From assembly GCA_964480725.1 (NCBI GenBank), contig CAYZQO010000009.1, positions 60,915-124,914 of the forward strand: a stretch of 64,000 nt of DNA. Reading direction: 5' to 3'. The stretch comes from JAFGBI01 sp964480725 (GTDB lineage Bacteria; Myxococcota_A; Polyangia; Polyangiales; Polyangiaceae). Position 1 is the first letter of the stretch. Every line of letters begins with the position of its first letter. Position numbers and translations under genes: made by a program. Shown here in pieces: positions 8,771 through 17,989 of the stretch. A model generated the notes under the pieces. It saw only the letters and a list, made by a program, of their open reading frames with translations, searched no databases and had not been told where the DNA came from.

Positions 8771-9838
8771 TCAGCCGAGCCCGGCAAGGAAGGCGGCGAT
8801 CTCCAGGAGCGGCAGTGACCGGTGAGCGACGCCGGACCGCACGACCGCGCCGGGCATGCCGTAGACGACCGCGGTGAGCTCGCTCTCGGCGATCACCACG
8901 CCACCTCGGTCTGCGATCTCGCGTACCCCGCGGGCGCCGTCGTCGCCCATCCCCGAGAGCACGACCCCGATGGCGCGGCCGCGACCGAGACGCGCCACGC
9001 TCGCGAAGAGCCGGTCCGCGCTGGGAATGTAGCGGTCGGAAACGAGCGGCTCGACGATCCGCACGCGGGTTCCTTCCGCCCCGGCGGCCTCGACCTCCAT
9101 GCACCGCCCGCCCGGGCACACCAGGGCCGTCCCCGCCCCCACGACCCCCCGATCCTCCGCCTCCCGGACCCGCAGGGGGCAGCGCCGGTCCAGCCGCTCC
9201 GCGAAGGTGCGAGTGAACTTCTCCGGCATGTGCTGCGCGATGAGGACCGCGATCGAGCTGCGGCTCGGCAGCCGGGACAGGAGCTCCACCAAGGCCGTCG
9301 GCCCGCCCGTCGAGGCGCCGATGGCGACGACGACTCGAGGCGGAGCACCGCGCGACGGCGAGGTGGTGACGAGATCGCTCTGTGAATCGAGGCGAGCACG
9401 CGCCGGATTGGCCGCGACGCGCAGACCACGCACGAGCAGGACCTTCTGCAGGAGCTCCTCGCCGATGGTGGCGAGCGCAACGTCGTCCATCCGGTCGGGC
9501 TTGGCGACGAAATCGATGGCGCCGAGCTCGAGAGCCTTGAATACGTTCTCCTTTTGCGCGTAGCTCGAAACGACAATCACGGGCGTCGCGAGCTTCGCGG
9601 TCAGGATGCGAAGGAACGTGAAGCCGTCCATCCTCGGCATCTCGAGGTCCAGGGTGATGGCATCCGGCTTGAGGAGAGAAACCAGCCGGAGCGCCTCCTC
9701 GCCGTCCGCGGCCTTGCCGACGACCTCCACCTGAGGGCTTCCGGAAAGGATGGCGGCGATGCTCCGGCGGTTGAGCGCCGAGTCGTCGACGACCAGCACG
9801 CGGACCGGCGCCGCACCGTTCGGAGCGGGGGCCTTCAC
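8771..9838 (-). CDS. cheB: CheB chemoreceptor methylesterase/glutamine deamidase
   Basis: A 355-residue two-domain protein. The N-terminal receiver has the acidic pair D18-D19, the phospho-acceptor D64 in TLDLEMPR and a conserved lysine in VAKPDR. The C-terminal methylesterase shows the serine of GASTGGP, the histidine of AQHMPEKF and the aspartate of GMGDDGARG, so the catalytic triad is intact. It removes methyl groups from receptor glutamates when phosphorylated by CheA. It starts at GTG 9838, overlapping the cheR stop by 4 bp, and is the last gene of the chemosensory operon. No receptor gene lies nearby, so its substrate must be encoded elsewhere. Confidence 0.97.
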   Translation of the reverse strand: MKAPAPNGAAPVRVLVVDDSALNRRSIAAILSGSPQVEVVGKAADGEEALRLVSLLKPDAITLDLEMPRMDGFTFLRILTAKLATPVIVVSSYAQKENVFKALELGAIDFVAKPDRMDDVALATIGEELLQKVLLVRGLRVAANPARARLDSQSDLVTTSPSRGAPPRVVVAIGASTGGPTALVELLSRLPSRSSIAVLIAQHMPEKFTRTFAERLDRRCPLRVREAEDRGVVGAGTALVCPGGRCMEVEAAGAEGTRVRIVEPLVSDRYIPSADRLFASVARLGRGRAIGVVLSGMGDDGARGVREIADRGGVVIAESELTAVVYGMPGAVVRSGVAHRSLPLLEIAAFLAGLG

Positions 9839-10722
9839 CGCGGCCTCCCCGCATCCGAGCGCAGCGCCAAGGTCGGCTTGCGGTACACCAGGTCCTCACG
9901 CAGGTGGACGAGCTCGAAGGCGGTGGAGAGGTTGAGCAACGACTCCGAGTGGCCGAGCAGGAGGTAACCCCCGGGGACGAGCCGGTCGTACAGGTTGTCG
10001 ATGACCTGCCTCCGCGAGCGAGAGTCGAAGTAGATGAGCACGTTGCGACAGAAGACCGCGTCGACCCGGCCGACGATGGCGGCGCGGGCGGTGTCGAGCA
10101 GGTTCAGCTGACCGAAGTGGCACATCTCGCGGATGAAATCGACCACCCGCTCTCCCTCCGGCGCCTCGCGGAAATAGGCGCCACGCGCGGCCACCGGGAT
10201 CGTCCGGAACGCCCCCCCCCGATAAACGCCCCGACGCGCCATCGCGATGCTCCACCGCGAGATGTCGCTCCCGATGACCCGCACGTCCCAGCCGGTGAAC
10301 AACCCAGACTCGTGGACGAGGATGGCGATGGTGTAAGCCTCCTCACCCGTCGAGCAGCCCGCGCTCCAGAGAGTGAGGCGACGTCGCGTCCGGTTCTCCT
10401 CGGCGAGTCGCGGCAAAACCTCATCGCGGAAGCCCCGCAGCTGATACTCCTGCCGGAAGAAATACGTCTCGTTGGTGGTCAGCGCGTCGATGGCCTCCTC
10501 GAGCTCCGCCTCGCCGCGGGGGCTGAACCGCAAGTGATTGTAGTAGTCGTCGTACCCCGAGAGATCGAGCGCGATCAATCGCTCGGCCAGGCGCCGCTCG
10601 AAGGACGGGAGGGCATCGTCGTCGAAGTGCAGCCCGGAGCGGGCGTTCACGAGGTCGCGCAGGAGGCGAAATTCCTCGGCCCGAAGGCGCTGGCGCACGG
10701 GGATCGGGCGCGCCGAACTCAT
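9835..10722 (-). CDS. cheR: CheR chemoreceptor methyltransferase
   Basis: A 295-residue S-adenosylmethionine-dependent methyltransferase that methylates receptor glutamates. The N-terminal helical CheR domain includes TNETYFFRQ; the C-terminal Rossmann domain has the SAM motif LWSAGCSTGEEAY and the later CRNVLIYFD and GHSESL motifs, all standard for CheR. There are no TPR repeats at the C-terminus. The start at ATG 10722 overlaps the HEAT gene stop by 4 bp (ATGA); the longer open frame upstream is inside that gene. It is coupled to cheB downstream in the same way. Confidence 0.97.
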   Translation of the reverse strand: MSSARPIPVRQRLRAEEFRLLRDLVNARSGLHFDDDALPSFERRLAERLIALDLSGYDDYYNHLRFSPRGEAELEEAIDALTTNETYFFRQEYQLRGFRDEVLPRLAEENRTRRRLTLWSAGCSTGEEAYTIAILVHESGLFTGWDVRVIGSDISRWSIAMARRGVYRGGAFRTIPVAARGAYFREAPEGERVVDFIREMCHFGQLNLLDTARAAIVGRVDAVFCRNVLIYFDSRSRRQVIDNLYDRLVPGGYLLLGHSESLLNLSTAFELVHLREDLVYRKPTLALRSDAGRPR

Positions 10723-12839
10723 GCCCCCTCGGGACCTCCACGCATGGGCGGCGCGGTGGTGGTCCGGTGGATCCCGGCAGCGTCGGTTTCGATCGCGACG
10801 AGCGCTCGCTGAATGGCCTCGCGCACGAGCGGCTCCGTCTCGCGCAGGAGGCGGGTCTTCAGCCGGGAAGTCACACCCTCCCCGCCGCGTCGAGCGAGCA
10901 AATCGGCGGCCAGCCGCCGCACGCCCCAAGCGTCGTGGTCCAAGCACGCCGTGAGGTGCGGGCGCACCCGTGGGTCGTCCTCCTCTGCCAGACGCTGGAG
11001 CGCGGCCTTCACGACCTCGGATTCCTCGTGCCAGATCCCCTCGAGGAGCGCGTCCACTCGCTCGGGGCTGATGATGCGCGCCACCGCCTCCAACGCGGCC
11101 ACCGCCACCATCGGGGCCCCCTCACGCACCTGCCCTCGGAGGAGCGGGACAGCGCGCGGCGAGGCCGCCTCACCGAGGGCACGGACCGCCTCTGCCACCA
11201 GCTCGAGCTCGGTGCCTCGCGACACGAAGTCGAGCAGGGGCTCGACGCCGAGGCTCGCTCCGGCTGGGTCCCGCAACCGCCCGAGCGCGCGAGCGGCGGC
11301 GAGGCGTACGCCGGGCTCTTCGTCGCCGAGCGCGAACACAACCGCCTCCACGGCGTCGACGCCGCCCCGCCACGCGAGCGCATCGAGGGCCGCCCGTCGC
11401 ACCAGCGGGTCCCCGTGTGAGAGGGCCTGCACGAGGAATGCGACATCCGCCCCCTCCGTCGGCCGCACCCGGGCGTTGATGACCCCCATCACGAGCGCCG
11501 CGACCAGCGCTTCGGGTCCGTCCGGGCTCGCTTCCCGCACGAGCGCCGCCGCCGAGGCCGGGTGACGAGCGGCGATGCCGGACACCGCTTCCATGGCAGC
11601 GCGGCGGATCCGCGGCGATCGATCGCCTAGGAGCCGCGCCACGGGGGCCAGACTACCGGCATTGCCGAGTGACGCGAGGACGCCCAGCGCGGCTTCGAGG
11701 TCCTCCGGCTCCGCCACGTCGAGCAGCCCGCGCAGGAGCTCGAGGAGCGCCGGCTCCGCCTCGGACGGGGCCAGCTGCCCGGCAAGGGCGATGCACACGG
11801 CTCGCGTCTCGCTCGCACCGGCGCGGACGTGATCGAGTACCGGCCCCATCGCCGACTCGCCGATGGCGAGCAGCGCCTCCTCCGCGGCGCTCGCCACCCG
11901 CTCGTCGCCCAGCGCACGCACGGCGATCCGGGCGCTCGCCACGGTCCCCACCAGACCGAGCAGCGACACGAACCGTCGGCGGCGATCCGCGGGCTCCGCG
12001 CGCTCGGCCCCTTCGAGGATCGCGGCCACCACGTCAGGGCCCAGGTCGAAAAACGCCCCGCGTGCGGCCGCGAAGGCCTCCGGTGAGGCCCGCGCGAAGT
12101 CAACCAGCGCCGCCACCACCTGCTCGTGGGCGCTGCCATGGATCCGCTCGAGCATCGCGACCAGCCGCGTCGCGACCGCCGGATCGCCGCGACGCCCGAG
12201 TGCGACCAGCGCCGCCGACCGCAGGACGGGATCCTCGAGCCAGTCGGCGATCCGGACCGAGGGCACCGCCACCCCGAGGTCGTTCAGCCCCATCAACGCT
12301 GTGAGCCGGAGCATGGGCTCCGGCTCGTCAAGCAGCGCCTCGAGAACGGGGACGACGGCGTCCACCGACGTGGTGCCAATTGCCGCCAGCGCCTCCACCA
12401 CCGCGACCCGCACGTTGACGTCGGCGTCCGCCACCATTGCGCGCAGGACCAGGAAGGCCGCGTCCGATCCGGTCCGTCCCAGGGCCTCCGCCGCCAGCTT
12501 GCGGCCGTCCGCGTCGAGCCGAGGAATGACCACGCTGAGGGCATCAACAGCCGCTACGCCGAAGCCCGCCAGTGCCTCCACCGCTGCGTTTCGTCGCCCG
12601 ACGTCCTCGTCGCGCGCGAGGAGCACCTCGACCAGCGCCTGCAGCACCGCGGGATCGCCGGCCATCCCGACGGCGGTGGCAACCGCCTCCTTGCGCACCC
12701 GCCAGTCCTCGTCACCGAGGACACGGAGGAGCGGCTCGACGACCCCCGGCCCCGACCTCGCTGCCAGCATCGCCGTCGCCAGCCTCCGCTCCTCCGGATC
12801 CGCCGAGCTCAGCAGCGCCTCGAACCGCTCCCGATCCAT
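10719..12839 (-). CDS. HEAT-repeat protein of the chemosensory operon
   Basis: A 706-residue all-helical protein made almost entirely of HEAT/PBS-lyase-like repeats of about 31 residues. Typical units read LGDEDWRVRKEAVATAVG, GDRSPRIRRAAMEAVSG and GDEEPGVRLAAARALGRL. There is no enzymatic domain, signal peptide or membrane segment. Such repeats form superhelical scaffolds for protein binding. Its place between cheW and cheR, with a 4-bp overlap to cheR and a 3-bp gap from cheW, argues for a structural or signalling role in this pathway, perhaps linking the CheA/CheW array to its receptors or output. That role is inference. HEAT proteins occur in some myxobacterial che clusters. Confidence 0.85.
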   Translation of the reverse strand: MDRERFEALLSSADPEERRLATAMLAARSGPGVVEPLLRVLGDEDWRVRKEAVATAVGMAGDPAVLQALVEVLLARDEDVGRRNAAVEALAGFGVAAVDALSVVIPRLDADGRKLAAEALGRTGSDAAFLVLRAMVADADVNVRVAVVEALAAIGTTSVDAVVPVLEALLDEPEPMLRLTALMGLNDLGVAVPSVRIADWLEDPVLRSAALVALGRRGDPAVATRLVAMLERIHGSAHEQVVAALVDFARASPEAFAAARGAFFDLGPDVVAAILEGAERAEPADRRRRFVSLLGLVGTVASARIAVRALGDERVASAAEEALLAIGESAMGPVLDHVRAGASETRAVCIALAGQLAPSEAEPALLELLRGLLDVAEPEDLEAALGVLASLGNAGSLAPVARLLGDRSPRIRRAAMEAVSGIAARHPASAAALVREASPDGPEALVAALVMGVINARVRPTEGADVAFLVQALSHGDPLVRRAALDALAWRGGVDAVEAVVFALGDEEPGVRLAAARALGRLRDPAGASLGVEPLLDFVSRGTELELVAEAVRALGEAASPRAVPLLRGQVREGAPMVAVAALEAVARIISPERVDALLEGIWHEESEVVKAALQRLAEEDDPRVRPHLTACLDHDAWGVRRLAADLLARRGGEGVTSRLKTRLLRETEPLVREAIQRALVAIETDAAGIHRTTTAPPMRGGPEGA

Positions 12840-12842
12840 CCG

Positions 12843-13337
12843 CTACGATCCCTCGCTCGCCCCGCACAACCCCGACTGCGCCAGCGGCCGGGTCAGGTCG
12901 CGGAGGCGCCCGAGATCGAGCACGAAGGTGAGGACCCCGTCGTGCGTCGTAACGCCGGCGATGCCACGCATGTCGTCCCCCTCGCCGAGCTCCGGCGACG
13001 GGCGCAGCTCCGCGCCACCGGTGCCGAACACCTCGGTCACCTGGTCCACCACTATCCCCACGGTGCGTCCCTCCACCTCGACCAGGATCCACTTACTGTG
13101 CCGGGCGTCCTGAGCCGGCGGGAGCCCGAAGCGCACACGCAGGTCGATCACGGGCACCACCTCTCCGCGGTGCGCGGCCACTCCCGCAACCGCCGCCGGA
13201 GCGTGCGGCAGTGAAGTGAGCGAGGACGGACCCACGATCTCCCTCACGGCAGCGATGGGGACTGCGTACGCGACCGCGCCAATGGTGAAGCCGACGAGGC
13301 TCTTCTCCGGATCTGGACGGTGCTTCGGTGCGGACAT
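12843..13337 (-). CDS. cheW: CheW coupling protein (first of two)
   Basis: A 164-residue single-domain CheW with the two-lobed SH3-like fold: FTIGAVAYAVPIAAVREIVG at the start of lobe one, then VIDLRVRFGLPP, and VGIVVDQVTEVF in lobe two. It couples the CheA kinase to receptors. Starts at ATG 13337, 14 bp downstream of the other cheW. Its C-terminal tail (LAQSGLCGASEGS) is a short extension without homology I recognise. Two different CheW genes in one operon suggest either two receptor classes or separate array positions. Confidence 0.94.
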   Translation of the reverse strand: MSAPKHRPDPEKSLVGFTIGAVAYAVPIAAVREIVGPSSLTSLPHAPAAVAGVAAHRGEVVPVIDLRVRFGLPPAQDARHSKWILVEVEGRTVGIVVDQVTEVFGTGGAELRPSPELGEGDDMRGIAGVTTHDGVLTFVLDLGRLRDLTRPLAQSGLCGASEGS

Positions 13338-13351
13338 GGGCTCGCTCCAGG

Positions 13352-13837
13352 CTAGTTCGGCACGACGCTCGCGAGGTCGAGCAAGATGAACTCCGCGTCG
13401 GGGGCGCGGCCGATGCCGACCACGTGCTCGGCGACGTCTCCGCCCAGCACGGACGAGGCGAGCTCCACGTCCGTCTCCGCAAGACGGACCACTTGACGCA
13501 CCTCGTCGACCAGGAGGCCCACTACCTCGTCGTCGCTGGAGCGCGCGAGCAGGATCCGCGATCGTCGGGTGATCGCGACGGCGGGGAGCCCGAACTGTCG
13601 GCGCAAATCGATGACCGTCACCAGGAGCCCGCGAACGCTGCAGACCCCGAGGATCCCGGGAGCGGCGCGCGGAACCTCCGTGATGGGTGGCGGGCTCAGG
13701 ATCTCGCGCACCTTGCCGAGTTCGACCGCGTAGAGCCCGTCCCCAAGAGTGAACGCCAAGTACTCGCTCACCGGGCCGCGACTCGGATCCCGGCGCCGCG
13801 CCAACCGTCCCGAGTGAGCCTTCACGAGGGCGCCCAC
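13352..13837 (-). CDS. cheW: CheW coupling protein (second)
   Basis: A 161-residue CheW-domain protein: YLAFTLGDGLYAVELGKVRE opens the domain, with GVCSVRGLLVTVIDLRRQFG and VVGLLVDEVRQVV further on. A charged N-terminal extension of about 22 residues precedes the domain. It overlaps the end of cheA by 16 bp, so the two are tightly coupled. The sequence is clearly diverged from the neighbouring CheW, so this is not a recent duplication. Confidence 0.93.
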   Translation of the reverse strand: MGALVKAHSGRLARRRDPSRGPVSEYLAFTLGDGLYAVELGKVREILSPPPITEVPRAAPGILGVCSVRGLLVTVIDLRRQFGLPAVAITRRSRILLARSSDDEVVGLLVDEVRQVVRLAETDVELASSVLGGDVAEHVVGIGRAPDAEFILLDLASVVPN

Positions 13838-15948
13838 GGCTGCCTCCCTGCCCGCTCCCGCCCCTCGAGCCCGGCGAGTTGCTCCTCGATCAGGGCCGCG
13901 GCATCGATCACGAGCCCGATGCGCTGATCGCCGAGCTCGGTAGCGCCAGCGAACCCGCGAACGTCACGCAGCGACCGCCCCAATGGCTTGATCACGATGT
14001 CTTGCTGCCCGACCAGGTGATCCACGACCAGCCCCAGCCGCCGGGATCCCACCGCCGCGACGATGACGAACTGGCGGCGCGGACCGGGCGACACCTCGAC
14101 GTGGAAGAGCCGCGTGAGCCGACACAGCGGAAGCGTCGATCCACGCAACGTCATCACCTCCCGACCGTCCAGCACCCGCACGCCGGCCTCGTCGAGACGG
14201 ATGGCCTCGGAGACGGTGGAGAGGGGGACCGCGAAGGTTCTTCCGCCCACGTCGACGATGAGCGCGCTCACTATGGCCAGCGTGATGGGCAGGGTGATGG
14301 TCAGCTTGGTGCCGATGCCGCGCTCGCTCTGGACGTCGATGATGCCGCCGAGCCTCCCGATATTGGTCTTGACCACGTCCATGCCAACGCCGCGGCCGCT
14401 GACCTCGGAGGCCACCGCGCGCGTGGACAGACCCGGCACAAAGACCAGCGCCAACAGCTCGTCGCGGCTCAGGTCCGCAGCGTCGGCTTCGCTCACCGCC
14501 CTCAGCGCGATGGCACGGTCGAGCAGCGCCTCCTCGTCGATCCCGGCGCCGTCGTCCTCGATCTCGATCAGCACGTGACTGCCCTTCTGGAAGGCGTTCA
14601 GCGCGATGGTGCCGGCGCTGGGCTTGCCGACCCCCGCGCGAACCGTGCCCGGCTCGATCCCGTGATCGATGGCGTTGCGGATCATGTGCATCAGCGGGTC
14701 GCTCAGCTCCTCGACGATCAGCTTGTCGATCTCCGTTTCTGCGCCGGTGATGACGAGCCGAATCTCCTTACTCGCGTCCCGGCTGAGCTGCCGCACCACC
14801 CGCGCGAGTCGGTCGAAGACCTGCCCGAGCGGCACCATTCGCACCTCGAGGATCCCGTCCTGGAGCTCCATCAGCCTGCGGTCGAAGCTCCGGTGCAACC
14901 GCAGCAGCTCGGACGACACCTGCCGCTGGCCCTCGCCGCGGAGGCGCTCGGCGATGCGCGCGAGCGCGCTCCGCACGATGGCGAGCTCACCGACGACGTT
15001 CATCAGGTGATCGAGCCGGTGGATATCGACCCGGACGGTCTGGCTCACGGAGCGCAACGACGCCTCGCGGTGATCGAGCGCCGGGACTTGCCCACCCTCC
15101 TCGCGCCGTGCGACCGGAACCCCGCCGCTGCCGCCATCCACCGGGGACGGAGCGGCGGAGGCGACCAACGATGGCAGGGGGGGCCGCCCCGTCGTCGGCC
15201 GGCGACGGCGCGGGATGGCCTCCATGATGATGTTGTCCGCGGCGAGTGCTTCCACCAGCGCCGCGAGCTCCTCACTCGACGCCATCATGAGGTCGAGCTC
15301 GATCGTGTCACCGCCACTCGGCTGTCCGGTGGGCAGGTAGGTGATGATCTCGCCGTGCAGTCGCGCTCGCTCCTTGATGTCCTCCAGCGCCTTGTCGATG
15401 GTGGCGAGGTCGAAGGTGACGCGGAGGCGGTAGAGGTTCTGTCCCTGATCGATGTTCGAGCGGAGCCGGTGCTCCTCGTACTCGGTAAGGACCGCGAGCA
15501 TCCCCGGATCGAGATCGTACTCGTCGACGTGGCCGGGGCCCGAGGGGGCGGCGCCACCGAGCGCGGCGACGCGAGTGAGCAGCTCGTCCAGGGCGGGGAC
15601 GGGCCGGTCCGCCGAGTCGCGCTCGGCGCCGAGGAGCTGGTTGAAAGTCTCGACGGCGAGAAAGAGGACATCGAGCGCCGAGTTCGTTAGCTCCTGGCGC
15701 CCGAGGCGGATGTTGTCGAGCAGGTCCTCGAGGAGGTGAGCTGCCGTCCCGATGCGCGAGGCCCCGAACAGGCCAGCGAGCCCCTTCAGGGTGTGCACGG
15801 CGCGGAAGGCCTCGTTGACCAGGGACGGATCGCCCCGCCCCTGCTTGCTCAGCGCGTCGATGGCGAGCAGGTTCCGCGAGAGCGTCTCGATGATCTCCTG
15901 GGCCTCGGAGAAGAACTCCTCCCGTGTCTTGTCCGCGATCTCGGTCAT
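13822..15948 (-). CDS. cheA: CheA chemotaxis histidine kinase
   Basis: A 708-residue CheA. Domains: Hpt (P1) with the phospho-acceptor H52 in VHTLKGLAG; a P2-like alpha/beta region near 150-250; a Pro/Ser linker; the P3 dimerisation helices (DIHRLDHLMNVVGELA); the P4 ATPase with the N box MIRNAIDHGIE and G boxes IEDDGAGID and GRGVGMDVV; and a C-terminal CheW-like P5 domain. All catalytic motifs look intact. It phosphorylates the CheY encoded just upstream (4-bp overlap) and CheB. A receiver fused to the C-terminus, common in FrzE-type kinases, is absent. Confidence 0.97.
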   Translation of the reverse strand: MTEIADKTREEFFSEAQEIIETLSRNLLAIDALSKQGRGDPSLVNEAFRAVHTLKGLAGLFGASRIGTAAHLLEDLLDNIRLGRQELTNSALDVLFLAVETFNQLLGAERDSADRPVPALDELLTRVAALGGAAPSGPGHVDEYDLDPGMLAVLTEYEEHRLRSNIDQGQNLYRLRVTFDLATIDKALEDIKERARLHGEIITYLPTGQPSGGDTIELDLMMASSEELAALVEALAADNIIMEAIPRRRRPTTGRPPLPSLVASAAPSPVDGGSGGVPVARREEGGQVPALDHREASLRSVSQTVRVDIHRLDHLMNVVGELAIVRSALARIAERLRGEGQRQVSSELLRLHRSFDRRLMELQDGILEVRMVPLGQVFDRLARVVRQLSRDASKEIRLVITGAETEIDKLIVEELSDPLMHMIRNAIDHGIEPGTVRAGVGKPSAGTIALNAFQKGSHVLIEIEDDGAGIDEEALLDRAIALRAVSEADAADLSRDELLALVFVPGLSTRAVASEVSGRGVGMDVVKTNIGRLGGIIDVQSERGIGTKLTITLPITLAIVSALIVDVGGRTFAVPLSTVSEAIRLDEAGVRVLDGREVMTLRGSTLPLCRLTRLFHVEVSPGPRRQFVIVAAVGSRRLGLVVDHLVGQQDIVIKPLGRSLRDVRGFAGATELGDQRIGLVIDAAALIEEQLAGLEGRERAGRQPWAPS

Positions 15949-16343
15949 GCGATCCGTCGCGCCCCCGCACCGAGGAACCGCGCCGCCACAGCGCGCAGCG
16001 ACTCCGGGGAGAACGGCTTCGGCAAGAAGGCGTTCGCTCCGAGCGAAAGGCCCCGTTCGCGGTCCCGCTCAGACGCGCTGGTCGAGATCAGGAGCACCGG
16101 GGTATCTCGATGCTGATCGCTGCCGCGAATGAAACGCACGAGCTCCAGGCCGTTGATGTTCGGCATGTTCACGTCCGTGATGACCAGATCGTAAGGGCCC
16201 CGCGGGAGTAGCCGGAGCGCGTCGAACCCACTGGCGGCCTCAACGACGTCGACGTCCCCAAGGCCGCCCCCTTCCGCCTCGAGAGCGCTCCGCACGAAGG
16301 CGCGGACGCCGACGGAATCCTCGACCAGCAGGACGCGCACCAT
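15945..16343 (-). CDS. cheY: CheY-type single-domain response regulator
   Basis: About 132 residues, a receiver domain only. It shows the acidic pair in LLVEDS, the phospho-acceptor aspartate in VITDVNMPN, the threonine/serine position in LLISTS and the lysine in FLPKPFSPE. Start options are ATG 16343 or ATG 16352; I use the inner one, preceded by GGGG. First gene of the chemosensory operon, so transcription probably begins in the region that also holds a copy of the dispersed repeat. It presumably carries the output signal of CheA to an unknown target. Confidence 0.92.
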   Translation of the reverse strand: MVRVLLVEDSVGVRAFVRSALEAEGGGLGDVDVVEAASGFDALRLLPRGPYDLVITDVNMPNINGLELVRFIRGSDQHRDTPVLLISTSASERDRERGLSLGANAFLPKPFSPESLRAVAARFLGAGARRIA

Positions 16344-16538
16344 CGGCCCCATCCTAGCAGCGAGGGGGGCCGGCAACAGGGCTCGACCCCCCGTGCGGGA
16401 GCCCCGCCCGGCCCTCCGTGCGGGGAGTCCGGCTTCCCGGCGCGAGCGCCCGAGTCGCGCTCGACGCCCCGGTCGGGCAGCGGCGCCGGGGCGCGGGCGG
16501 GCCCCGCCGGGCCCAAACAGGAAAAAGCGGTGGGGCGC

Positions 16539-16661
16539 TTGATTGCCGCAGGAAATCGCCGAGATGGAGCACCGATCAAGCAGCCGACCTCGCCCACGGC
16601 GCCCCGGGGAGCGCCCCTTCGCCCCTGGGAACCAGCAGTGCCAGGGGGCCGCTGACAGGGT
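16539..16661 (+). repeat. dispersed ~120-bp element, copy 1
   Basis: Starts TTGATTGCCGC. Its first 50 bases match copy 3 at 37 of 50 positions by hand count. It ends in a hairpin with arms GCCCCTGG and CCAGGGGGC near 16620-16648. It lies in the 442-bp space between the divergent cheY and coiled-coil genes; apart from this element I see nothing else there. An in-frame TGA then TTG opens a block reading LPQEIAEMEHRSSS, resembling the same block in copies 2 and 3. Confidence 0.75.
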
Positions 16662-16785
16662 TGGCATGCTGCTTGGTGCTCTCTGGGGGGCTCGGGCGGG
16701 CCGTCACCGTCCCCGAGAGGGAAATGTCGCGACGAGGCCCTTACGCTTGGGCTATCGTCGTGTTTCGGGACCCCGGGGCCGAACG

Positions 16786-17871
16786 ATGACCATCGTCCGC
16801 AACCCTCCGCAGCCAACGGATGGCACCCCGCCACTGCCGGCCGTTGCCGTTCGGGCGGAAACGCCAGCTCCGGCGGCCGGGGCGTGGCCAACGGGCGGCT
16901 TGACGCCGATCCACGCTACGGACGAGGCGAGGGCGGGGGTCGCCGCCCCGCAGGCCACCGACGAAGCCTGGTGTGACCGCGCCGCCGCAAGCCTCGCCGC
17001 GGCCGCCAGCGCCGCGGACGAGGCGGCCGCAGGCGTGGCCGCAGTGCAGCGCGCGGGAACGACGCTCGCCGATGAGGTCCGCCGAATCCGGGACGCGCTC
17101 GCCACTGGACGCGTCGTCATCGAGCGGCTGCGCCAGCGCGTCGAGGCCGAAGCCGGCGCGGCGGCCGCCGCGCGCGCAGCGGCCGCCGCGCTGGCGACGG
17201 AGCATGACCGGTTGATCGAAGAGCACGACGCATTCCTGGCCGCGATCCTCGAGGAGGAGGAGGAGGCGCGCCGCGCCCTCCGCGCGCAGCAGTCGCGCAC
17301 GGAGGCTCGTCTCACGGCCGTCGAGGCGGAGCTCGACGAGGCGCGACGGGATCTCCAGCGCGTGCACGCGAACGCCTCGCGATCGCCGTCGGGGCCAGCC
17401 GGCCCCGAGGCGCTCCCGAACGCGACCCCAGTCGAGGACGTCCGCGCGCTCCGCAACCAGATCGCGACCCTCGAGACGCGGGTCGAGGAGCTGACGAGGG
17501 AGCGCGAGCGGGCGCGGGAGATGCTGCTGCGCCTTCAGGCCCAGCGCGACGAGGCGAGCCGCGCGGCGCTCGAGCTCAAGCGCTCTCTCACCCCGCCACC
17601 GGGCGCCGGTGCCGCCACGAGGATCGGGCCCGATCACGCCCCAGACTCCCCGGGGTACCGCTCGGCGACGCCGGCGCCGCCAGCGGCCGGCGAGATCGAG
17701 GCGCCCCTGTCGGAGGGACGCGCCTCCGCCCTCGCCCGGGCCCTCGCCGCCACCCACCCACTGCGCCGGGCCAGCGAGCCGCCCGGCGACGTGCCCGACG
17801 CCCCGCCGCCACCAGCCGGGAGCCCCGCGCCCCCGCCGAACCTCTCCGCCCGTCCGCGACAGCCGGCCTGA
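16786..17871 (+). CDS. coiled-coil protein with disordered tail, function unknown
   Basis: A 361-residue protein. I start at ATG 16786 (MTIVRNPPQ), since the frame is open further upstream only through the dispersed repeat. Residues 1-60 are Pro/Ala-rich. Residues 60-185 and 215-265 are strongly helical and charged, with heptad-like stretches (RLRQRVEAEAGAA, RVEELTRERERAREML) indicating coiled coils. The last 90 residues are Pro-rich and disordered. There is no signal peptide or membrane segment. It is transcribed away from the chemosensory operon. A scaffold or cytoskeleton-like role is possible, but nothing shows it. Confidence 0.7.
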   Translation: MTIVRNPPQPTDGTPPLPAVAVRAETPAPAAGAWPTGGLTPIHATDEARAGVAAPQATDEAWCDRAAASLAAAASAADEAAAGVAAVQRAGTTLADEVRRIRDALATGRVVIERLRQRVEAEAGAAAAARAAAAALATEHDRLIEEHDAFLAAILEEEEEARRALRAQQSRTEARLTAVEAELDEARRDLQRVHANASRSPSGPAGPEALPNATPVEDVRALRNQIATLETRVEELTRERERAREMLLRLQAQRDEASRAALELKRSLTPPPGAGAATRIGPDHAPDSPGYRSATPAPPAAGEIEAPLSEGRASALARALAATHPLRRASEPPGDVPDAPPPPAGSPAPPPNLSARPRQPA

Positions 17872-17989
17872 AGGGATCCAGCCCGAGCCCCGTGACAGCG
17901 GTCGATGGCCGTGGCTCCGATTCGGACGCGGCAGGAAGACCGCCCGGTGCCGGCGCGGCTCCACCGTCAACGGCGCCCTGAGCGAACGG

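Noticed and set aside
16543..16785. N-terminal extension of the coiled-coil protein through the dispersed repeat
   Set aside because: The frame is open by chance; the same repeat occurs elsewhere without a following gene in frame, and ATG 16786 gives the normal start.
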